From Seonamhaeicola sp. S2-3 (lineage in GTDB: Bacteria > Bacteroidota > Bacteroidia > Flavobacteriales > Flavobacteriaceae): a stretch of DNA of 64,000 nt. Shown one piece after another: positions 8,442 through 15,293 of this stretch. Made by a program: the position numbers and the translations under genes. The first letter of the stretch is position 1. Each line of letters opens with the position of its first letter. The notes under the pieces were generated by a model. That model was not told the origin of the DNA. It did not search any database and saw only the letters and a list, made by a program, of their open reading frames with translations. The stretch spans positions 1,313,001-1,377,000 of the forward strand of contig NZ_CP019389.1 of the NCBI RefSeq assembly GCF_001971785.1. The letters are read 5' to 3'.

Positions 8442-9194
8442 ATGAAAAAAACAGCTTTAATTACCGGCGCAACAAGTGGTATTGGGCATGCTACCGCCTT
8501 TGAATTTGCCAAACACGGTATTAACTTGATACTTTGCGGACGCCGATTAGGACGTTTAGAAACCATTAAAAAGGCACTAAGTAAACTAACCGATGTGCAT
8601 ATTTTAAATTTTGATGTTAGAAACAAAGAAGAAACTTTTAAAGCAATTGAATCATTGCCTGAGAAATTTAAAAACATTGACATCCTTATTAATAATGCTG
8701 GTAACGCTCATGGCTTAGACCCTATTAACAATGGAAGTATTGATGATTGGGATGCAATGATAGACATTAACGTAAAAGGACTTCTTTATGTAAGCAAAGC
8801 CATTATACCTGGAATGACAGAACGTAAATCTGGACATATTATAAATATTGGTTCTTCTGCAGGAAAAGAGGTTTACCCAAAAGGCAATGTGTATTGTGGC
8901 AGTAAACACGCTGTTTTAGCCATTACCGAAGGTATGCGTATAGATTTAAACCCTTACGGAATTAAAGTGGGAGCAATAAATCCTGGCTTGGTTGAAACCG
9001 AATTTTCAAAAGTTAGATTTAAAGGCGATAAAATTGCAGATACCGTTTACAAGGGTTTTAAAGCTTTACAAGCCGAAGACGTTGCAGAAGTTATCTATTT
9101 TGCAATATCTAGACCTCCTCATGTAAATATTGCAGATGTTTTAATGTTTTGTACCGCACAAGCTAATAGTACCTTTGTGAAAAAAGAAATTTAA
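8442..9194 (+). CDS. Short-chain dehydrogenase/reductase (classical SDR)
   Basis: The 250-residue protein has the usual length for a classical SDR. It shows the cofactor loop TGATSGIG (8-15), NNAG, the catalytic Ser in INIGSSAG and YxxxK (Y151, K155). The sequence most resembles the YdfG/serine 3-dehydrogenase branch, NADP-dependent oxidoreductases of small hydroxy compounds; the substrate cannot be read from sequence. It is followed by the AlbA_2 gene after 14 bases, so the two are probably co-transcribed. Confidence 0.9.
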   Translation: MKKTALITGATSGIGHATAFEFAKHGINLILCGRRLGRLETIKKALSKLTDVHILNFDVRNKEETFKAIESLPEKFKNIDILINNAGNAHGLDPINNGSIDDWDAMIDINVKGLLYVSKAIIPGMTERKSGHIINIGSSAGKEVYPKGNVYCGSKHAVLAITEGMRIDLNPYGIKVGAINPGLVETEFSKVRFKGDKIADTVYKGFKALQAEDVAEVIYFAISRPPHVNIADVLMFCTAQANSTFVKKEI

Positions 9195-9208
9195 TTAAGA
9201 GTGCCCCA

Positions 9209-10342
9209 ATGATTAACAAACGCCTTCTTATAAAACATCTTCTGGCTCATAATGACGAAAATAGTTTTTATGATAAAAAACGTAAAATTGATATTAGCCA
9301 TAAAGAAGGAAAAGCTAAATTTTTAAAACACATTTGTGCCCTATCTAACAGTAACCCAAAAAACAATTCATACATTGTTATTGGGGTTGAAGATGAGGAT
9401 AATACCATTATTGGGGTTGACTTTTTTGATGACAGCAAAATTCAAAACCTCATTAATGCTTATTTAACTAACCCACCAATTGTTCAATATGAAAATATAC
9501 CATTTCCGCATTTACCAGACCACAAAGTAGTTGGTTTAGTAACTATAAGACCCACAGGCAAGCTAACTTCTTTAAGAAAGAACATTTGGAAATATTATGG
9601 AGGCTCTGTGTTTTTTAGAGATGGCAGTATAAGCATGCCAAAAGTTTTTGATATTGAAGTTAAAGACGTAAACTCTAAAATTGTTGCTGCCATTGAAAAT
9701 AATGCCCAAAATAATATTGAGCATACTTTAGATGGTGTTTTTGATTTTTTAAATAAACGAAAAGACTTTAATCCAAAATACAAAGTTTTTAAAGAGTATT
9801 TTGTGCTATGTTGGTCTGGACAAAAAAAAGTTGTAAAAGACGATGTTTACTATTCTAGAGTTGATATTGAATTAATAAACGAACAAGTACGATTATTCTT
9901 TTCTGCTTTAGATGAAGTTTCTATTTCTTATAATGATGATAATTTTAAAATTATAGAATATGTTAATCTTGGGTTTCATAACAATAACAAATATTACAAA
10001 CTAGAAGAAACAATTATTGAGTTTGAAGATAATGCCAATTATAATATCAACACCAAACTTTTATTTGAACCGCCACAATTTGATAAAAAAGTACTTCATC
10101 ATATTTATAATGCCAATAATGCCATACTAGATAAACTAAAAAAAGGAATCTCATTAACAAAGCATGAAATATCAGATTTAAGGAATTTACCAGCTACATA
10201 CTTAATTTGTTACTTCAATTTATTTCATGAAGCCATAGATAAACTAAAAGAAGTCAAACCTTATTTAAAACAATACGGCAAAGAGGTTAATCAATTTCAC
10301 AAAGAAACCATGCGAATTTTGAGAAAAGTGAAATACAGTTAG
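9209..10342 (+). CDS. AlbA_2 (Schlafen-type) putative nucleic-acid-binding protein
   Basis: The protein has 377 residues. The N-terminal ~10-125 matches the AlbA_2/Schlafen core, with FYDKKRKIDISHKEGKAKFLKHICALSN, then YIVIGVED and the GVxxxDD-type segment. The C-terminal ~250 residues are charged and unfamiliar, with no membrane segment. Related domains occur in transcriptional regulators and in phage-defence nucleases, but no other defence gene is adjacent, so I do not assign that role. It lies 14 bases after the SDR. A TGCCCCAA sequence covering its start codon is perfectly complementary to an exposed part of the tandem RNAs at 58.5 kb. Confidence 0.75.
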   Translation: MINKRLLIKHLLAHNDENSFYDKKRKIDISHKEGKAKFLKHICALSNSNPKNNSYIVIGVEDEDNTIIGVDFFDDSKIQNLINAYLTNPPIVQYENIPFPHLPDHKVVGLVTIRPTGKLTSLRKNIWKYYGGSVFFRDGSISMPKVFDIEVKDVNSKIVAAIENNAQNNIEHTLDGVFDFLNKRKDFNPKYKVFKEYFVLCWSGQKKVVKDDVYYSRVDIELINEQVRLFFSALDEVSISYNDDNFKIIEYVNLGFHNNNKYYKLEETIIEFEDNANYNINTKLLFEPPQFDKKVLHHIYNANNAILDKLKKGISLTKHEISDLRNLPATYLICYFNLFHEAIDKLKEVKPYLKQYGKEVNQFHKETMRILRKVKYS

Positions 10343-10380
10343 TTTTCTGGCAAAAATTAACCTTAAATTAACGTTAAAAC

Positions 10381-10411
10381 TTTGTTAAAAAGACAAAACT
10401 CACTACCTTTG
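10381..10411 (+). promoter_or_regulatory. Promoter of candidate small RNA
   Basis: TTTG at 10381-10384, a 19-base spacer and TACCTTTG at 10404-10411 give a perfect match to the Bacteroidota promoter consensus. Transcription would start near 10417, and a terminator ends only ~65 bases later. Confidence 0.6.
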
Positions 10412-10416
10412 TGGTG

Positions 10417-10485
10417 CTATTAATCTTTTTAAGATATAACCTTGCTTCTCCCGTATAATTCGGCATTGGAGCAAGGTTTTTATTT
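10417..10485 (+). ncRNA. Candidate ~70-nt small RNA with intrinsic terminator
   Basis: A perfect promoter is followed at 10438-10478 by a strong inverted repeat (AACCTTGCT paired with AGCAAGGTT, and CC/GG inside). The loop contains CCG...CGG, and the stem is followed by a T tract. No start codon with a plausible frame lies between promoter and terminator. A small weak hairpin (ATCTT/AAGAT) precedes the terminator. The RNA family is not recognised. Alternatively, the hairpin simply ends the AlbA_2 transcript, whose stop is 96 bases upstream; the intervening promoter argues for a separate RNA. Confidence 0.5.
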
Positions 10486-10619
10486 TACATAAAACCCAAT
10501 TGCTTAAACATTTTTTGAAACACTTTTTCATCATTCACCTCTAGCCATCTATTTAATACTGTAGCATAAACAGTTCTAAAATCTATTTGAAATTTTAAAT
10601 TGCAATAGTTTTTAAACAC
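10485..10619 (-). pseudogene. Remnant: C-terminal end of a DUF1501 family protein
   Basis: A minus-strand frame of 44 codons ends with a stop at 10485 and is blocked upstream by an in-frame TAG. Its translation contains IDFRTVYATVLNRWLEV, then a helical end finishing QLGFM. This is how DUF1501 proteins (several hundred residues, secreted, often paired with DUF1800) end. The N-terminal ~90 percent is absent, because the HTCS gene begins within ~50 bases on the other strand. This is best read as a gene deleted by a rearrangement at the left border of the xylan locus. Assignment rests on my recollection of the C-terminal motif. Confidence 0.6.
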
Positions 10620-10671
10620 CTATATTACTAAAAAAAATACTACATTTAAACTAAAAAAAGTAAAGGCTTAA

Positions 10672-13600
10672 ATGGTTTTTAACAATATTACATGCAGAAT
10701 TCTTATTTTTTATCTTTTTCTTACTTCACAAGTATGGACCCAAGTAAACTTTAAAGAATTCAATTTTATTAACATAAAAGACGGCATTTCTAAAGTGGCT
10801 GTTCCCTGTATTACCCAAGATAAAGACGGCTTTATATGGATTGGTACTAACGGTGCTGGACTATATAGGTTTGATGGGATTGATTACCTTTCATATAAGC
10901 ATATACTTAATGATTCAACCTCTTTGATTAGTAATATAATTTATTGTTCTCATCTAGATTATAAAAATAGATTATGGATAGGCACTGAAGAGGGGCTTAA
11001 TTTATACGAAAGAAGGTTTGATAGATTTAAAAAGATTCCAATCCAAAGGGTAAAGAAAAACAAAAACATGTCTGTTACCGTCAGTAGTCTGGGTTCTGAT
11101 AAATCTGGGAATATTTATGTAGGTACTTTTGAGAATGGACTATATAAATATGATATAGATAATGATAAAATAGAACAAATACTTGTAGATGGTATAAATT
11201 TAGAAACGAACTATATAAATATTAACGGTATTCAAGTTAGGGGGGATGGAAAAGTTTATGCAGGATCTAATATTGGCCTTTTAGAATATGACAGTAACGT
11301 CAATATGCTAAAAAAATGTCTCTTTTCCTCTGAAAACGGAAACGTTTCAATAGATGATTCCATAGAATCTATATTGTTGGACAACTCAAAAAATATTTGG
11401 ATAGGCACACTAGAAAACGGTTTATATAAAGTTGCCATATCAAATAATAACAACCAAGATTCATTTAAATTAAACCATTATAAAATAACCAAGAAACGCA
11501 TACTGTCAATGGTTCAAATTCCTGACGGTACTTTGTTAATAGGTACAGAAAACGATGGGCTTATTCATATAAACAAAAATGGTTCTGTAATTAAAAATTA
11601 TACTTTAGATAAAACAGATAAGGACAGTATAAAATCCAACTCAATTTGGTCTTTGTTTGTAGATAATAACCAAAGAATCTGGATGGGGTATTATAATAGT
11701 GGCGTGGCGGTTTATGACAAATTATATGATAAGTTTAATAGCTTAGAAAGTGTACCTGGTAACCCTAATTCATTGCAATTTTCATCTGTTACGGCTATTG
11801 AACAAGATGAAAACGGAAATTATTGGATAGGTATGGACGGTGGTGGAATAGATGTTTATAACCCAAAAACTAAAAGATTTGAGCATATAGATAAAACAAA
11901 CACTAAAGGCTATACAGGTTTGACTAGCTTAGATATTCAAACCGTTTTTATTGATAGCAAGAAAAACATTTGGGCCGGAAGCTGGAATAATGGCCTGTTT
12001 TTTATGAAAAATGGCACTAAAAAATTTATTAATTATAATTCAGAAAACACCCCTAATCTCGATGCTAATAGCGTATTAAGTTTTGATGAAGATTCAGATG
12101 GTATTATTTGGATAGGTACTTTTCATGGTGGCGTTGTTACGTATAACCCAGAAAATAAAGAATTTACAAATCAGTATATGCCGCCATTTCCAGAAAACAA
12201 ATTCATAGGAAATGCCGTTAGAAAAGTATTGGTTGACTCAAAAAATAACGTCTGGGTAGGCACTACTGAAGGCCTATTTAGAATTAATAAAAATAGAAAT
12301 AGCGAATATCACGTAGAATTTATTTCAAATAAAGAAACAAATAGTAACAGAAATAAAAAAAGCGCAAACCACATATTGTCATTGTATGAAAGTTCCGATG
12401 GGTCAATTTGGTTTGGAACCCGTGGTTCAGGATTATGCCGCTATACTAAAGGCGGAAATTTTCAATGGTATAATGAAATGTATGAATTCACAGAAGAAAG
12501 TGTTTCTAATATCATTGAGGATAAAGAAGGTAAATTATGGGTTACTGTAAACTCCGGGCTTACAAAACTAAATTTAAAGAATAATGAAATAACTAACTTT
12601 ACGTTGAACGATGGACTACTTTCCAATGAGTTTAACTTTAATGCTGTTTATAAAGATAAGAAAGGATACTTATATTTTGGGAATTATAAAGGGATTGATT
12701 TTTTTAACCCAAAAGACATTAGTTTAAATAAAACCCCACCAACTCTATATCTTACTGGGCTTAAAATATTCAACAAAGAAGTTTTACCAGATAAAGAAGA
12801 CTCTCCTTTAAAACAAGTCTTGGCCGAAACACAAGAAATAGAACTAAACCATAACCAATCTGTTTTTACCATTGAGTATTCAGGAATAAGTTATACCAGA
12901 CCAGAAAAAAACCAATATGCTTATTATCTGGAAGGTTTAGAGGAATCTTGGAATTATGTAGGCAACTTAAGAAGCGCAACCTATACAAATTTAGACAAGG
13001 GAACTTATGTTTTTAAGTTAAAAGCAGCTAATAATGATGGCGTTTGGAATGAGACTCCATTAGAGTTGAAAATAACCATCTTGCCTCCTTGGTGGAAAAC
13101 TAATTGGGCGCTAGTAACATATATCATGTTGTTTTTGGGAGCAATTTATATGTTAAATATAGTAGTTCAACGTCGTATCAAAGAAAAGGAATTGTTAAGA
13201 AATGAAAGAATCCAAAGAATTCAAGAAGATGAATTGCATAAAAATAAAATCCAGTTCTTCACTAATATTTCTCATGAATTTAGAACGCCATTAACTTTAA
13301 TGATAAACCCACTACAAGATATTATTAATGATAACACTTTAAATTTACCAGCACGCATTAAGGAAAAACATAACGTAATTTACAAGAACACACAAAGACT
13401 TTATAGGCTCATCAATGAATTAATGGATTTTAGAAAATTAGAGCTAAATAAAATGTCAATAAAAGCTCAAGAATTAAATCTGGTTAACTTCACTAAAGAA
13501 ATCATAAGCTATTTCAAGGAAGAAGCTTTTAATAGAAATATACACCTAGCTGTAGATGCAGACTTACCTAATATTATTCTTTGGGCAGATCAAAGTATGC

Positions 13601-14862
13601 TAGAAAAAATTATTTTTAACATACTTTCCAACGCCATGAAAGTGACACCAGATGGCGGAGCTATAAATATCGACATATTATCCAAAGATGATTTGCATAT
13701 CTTGCCATTGGTAGATGAAACAAAACCTGTTAAGGTTGTCGAAATCATTATTTCTGATACGGGTCCAGGTTTAGAAAAAGATCAAATCAACAAAATTTTC
13801 GAGCGATTCTATCAAGTAAAAAACTTGAATAAAACCTATTATGGTGGAACAGGAATAGGTCTTGAAGTAGTCCAAAATTTTGTTCAATTGCATAAAGGTA
13901 AAATAGAAGTTAAAAGCAAGCTAGGAGAAGGAACAACTTTTATAATTACATTACCGGCAGGGAAAAATCATTTTACAGAACAAGAACTTCTTTCTGAAGT
14001 AACTTCTACAATCCCTCAAAAAGAACACTTTATTTCAAACACTTACTCCACACCTTCCTTAGATAATAATTACAAAGAAGAAGAAACAGAAACAGAAAAA
14101 ACAACTAAGCCCCATTGCATTTTGATTGTTGAAGACAATATTGAACTCAGGAATTATTTAAAGAACGAATTAAAGAAAGATTATAGAATTTTTACAGCAA
14201 ACAACGGTAAAGAAGGATTGGAAGTAGCCAGAGAAATGCTTCCTGATGTGATTATTACAGATGTTTTGATGCCTGAAATGAATGGCTTTGATTTTTGCAA
14301 AATTATTAAAACAGATATAAGAACAAGTCATATACCTCTTTTAATGCTCACAGCCAAAACAAGAATAGATGATCGGATAGAGGGTATTGGATATGGAGCA
14401 GATGCTTATATGGTAAAACCTTTTGATTTGAGATTGTTAAAACTTCGTACATCACAATTAATTACCAGTAGAAAATTAATTTTTGATAAGTATTTTGGCG
14501 AAATAAGTGGCGCTAAAGAAAAAACAAACACAACATCTATTGATAAAGAGTTCATTCAAAAAGTATTAAATTTTATTAATGAAAATATGAGCGATTCAGA
14601 TTTAAGTGTAGAACTGTTAGCTTCAGAATTAAACCTAAGTAGAAGTCAACTTTATAGAAAAATAAAAACACTAACCGGACAAACCGTTAATGAGTTTTTA
14701 AGAAAAACACGACTGCAAAGAGCTAAGCAATTACTGGAAAGCGGTAGTGTAAATGTAAGCGAGGTTTGTTACAAAGTTGGGTTTGCATCACCCTCTTATT
14801 TTACCAAATGTTTTAAAGCCCATTTTGGGGTATTACCAACAGAAATTGAATCAAATTCTTGA
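10672..14862 (+). CDS. Hybrid two-component system sensor-regulator (HTCS)
   Basis: The protein has 1396 residues. A signal peptide (~1-24) leads into a periplasmic two-bladed propeller sensor with many Reg_prop repeats of the type DKDGFIWIGTNGAGLYRFD (~45-690). A Y_Y_Y domain (~715-800) and one membrane helix (~812-832) follow. The histidine kinase has H868 in NISHEFRTPL, an N box and GGTGIGLEVVQ. The receiver domain has phospho-acceptor D1197 in ITDVLMPEMNG, and an AraC-type helix-turn-helix lies at ~1295-1392. All parts are present, so it should be functional. HTCS proteins bind a sugar breakdown product in the periplasm and activate the adjacent utilisation locus, here xylan. The gene lies upstream of the GH3-SusCD genes in the same direction. 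Confidence 0.96.
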   Translation: MVFNNITCRILIFYLFLTSQVWTQVNFKEFNFINIKDGISKVAVPCITQDKDGFIWIGTNGAGLYRFDGIDYLSYKHILNDSTSLISNIIYCSHLDYKNRLWIGTEEGLNLYERRFDRFKKIPIQRVKKNKNMSVTVSSLGSDKSGNIYVGTFENGLYKYDIDNDKIEQILVDGINLETNYININGIQVRGDGKVYAGSNIGLLEYDSNVNMLKKCLFSSENGNVSIDDSIESILLDNSKNIWIGTLENGLYKVAISNNNNQDSFKLNHYKITKKRILSMVQIPDGTLLIGTENDGLIHINKNGSVIKNYTLDKTDKDSIKSNSIWSLFVDNNQRIWMGYYNSGVAVYDKLYDKFNSLESVPGNPNSLQFSSVTAIEQDENGNYWIGMDGGGIDVYNPKTKRFEHIDKTNTKGYTGLTSLDIQTVFIDSKKNIWAGSWNNGLFFMKNGTKKFINYNSENTPNLDANSVLSFDEDSDGIIWIGTFHGGVVTYNPENKEFTNQYMPPFPENKFIGNAVRKVLVDSKNNVWVGTTEGLFRINKNRNSEYHVEFISNKETNSNRNKKSANHILSLYESSDGSIWFGTRGSGLCRYTKGGNFQWYNEMYEFTEESVSNIIEDKEGKLWVTVNSGLTKLNLKNNEITNFTLNDGLLSNEFNFNAVYKDKKGYLYFGNYKGIDFFNPKDISLNKTPPTLYLTGLKIFNKEVLPDKEDSPLKQVLAETQEIELNHNQSVFTIEYSGISYTRPEKNQYAYYLEGLEESWNYVGNLRSATYTNLDKGTYVFKLKAANNDGVWNETPLELKITILPPWWKTNWALVTYIMLFLGAIYMLNIVVQRRIKEKELLRNERIQRIQEDELHKNKIQFFTNISHEFRTPLTLMINPLQDIINDNTLNLPARIKEKHNVIYKNTQRLYRLINELMDFRKLELNKMSIKAQELNLVNFTKEIISYFKEEAFNRNIHLAVDADLPNIILWADQSMLEKIIFNILSNAMKVTPDGGAINIDILSKDDLHILPLVDETKPVKVVEIIISDTGPGLEKDQINKIFERFYQVKNLNKTYYGGTGIGLEVVQNFVQLHKGKIEVKSKLGEGTTFIITLPAGKNHFTEQELLSEVTSTIPQKEHFISNTYSTPSLDNNYKEEETETEKTTKPHCILIVEDNIELRNYLKNELKKDYRIFTANNGKEGLEVAREMLPDVIITDVLMPEMNGFDFCKIIKTDIRTSHIPLLMLTAKTRIDDRIEGIGYGADAYMVKPFDLRLLKLRTSQLITSRKLIFDKYFGEISGAKEKTNTTSIDKEFIQKVLNFINENMSDSDLSVELLASELNLSRSQLYRKIKTLTGQTVNEFLRKTRLQRAKQLLESGSVNVSEVCYKVGFASPSYFTKCFKAHFGVLPTEIESNS

Positions 14863-15038
14863 ATCTAAATTTAGAAATAGTTTTGTTTCACCTTTTCCCA
14901 ATACACACTATTCCCTATTTAAGTAACAATACATAATCCATTTCATTTTGGGTTTAGTTTCGCTTCTACAACCCTGTCATGTTTGTTTTTTCTAATTAAA
15001 TCACATTATTAATATAACAAATGTAGCATTTCATGTTT

Positions 15039-15050
15039 CATATGTTGTAC
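15039..15050. promoter_or_regulatory. Candidate HTCS operator, copy 1
   Basis: The 12-mer CATATGTTGTAC recurs exactly at 28262-28273, in the other large intergenic region of the same locus. Here ATGTT repeats directly at a 9-base distance just before it. It lies about 80 bases upstream of the candidate -7 element. Operator function is inferred from position only. Confidence 0.35.
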
Positions 15051-15104
15051 AATAGGCATATAATTCATTATTGCAACAATTCTTTCAGTACATGCATTAT
15101 CAGT

Positions 15105-15137
15105 TTTATTATAAACCTTAGCCTCTAATTATATTTG
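15105..15137 (+). promoter_or_regulatory. Candidate promoter of GH3-susCD-SGBP transcript
   Basis: TTTA at 15105-15108, 21 bases, then TATATTTG at 15130-15137 give a perfect -7 element with a poor -33, as expected for an activator-dependent promoter. The start site would lie near 15143, about 150 bases before the GH3 ATG. Confidence 0.45.
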
Positions 15138-15161
15138 GTTAATACATTTCATATAATATAG

Positions 15162-15260
15162 GTGATAGAGCGAAAAAAAACAAAGTATAAAATATGGAAA
15201 GAAGTCCTAATTATAGGGTTTATGTTGTTTTTGCTTCTACTTATTTTCAATTACATATAA
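15162..15260 (+). CDS. Possible 32-residue membrane microprotein in PUL leader
   Basis: A GTG-started frame opens directly after an in-frame stop. It encodes a basic N-terminus (VIERKKTKYKIWK) followed by about 18 hydrophobic residues (VLIIGFMLFLLLIFNYI) and a stop. It is the first frame after the candidate PUL promoter. The charge-then-hydrophobic layout is what a single-span membrane peptide looks like, but A+T-rich DNA produces such frames by chance and GTG starts are uncommon here. Confidence 0.2.
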   Translation: MIERKKTKYKIWKEVLIIGFMLFLLLLIFNYI

Positions 15261-15293
15261 AAACAATCATTACCAATTTTAAATATTGATAGA

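Larger units (their letters stand above)
14863..15293. other. 431-base leader region of the xylan locus
   Basis: This gene-free stretch between the HTCS and the first GH3 gene holds three supportable items. They are the 12-mer CATATGTTGTAC (15039-15050, shared with the other PUL intergenic region), a candidate promoter ending at 15137 and a 32-codon membrane-type ORF at 15162-15260. I see no terminator after the HTCS gene. Confidence 0.6.

Noticed and set aside
9209-10342. AlbA_2 gene as part of a phage-defence system
   Set aside because: No nuclease, toxin, ATPase or other defence gene adjoins it; the neighbour is a metabolic SDR.
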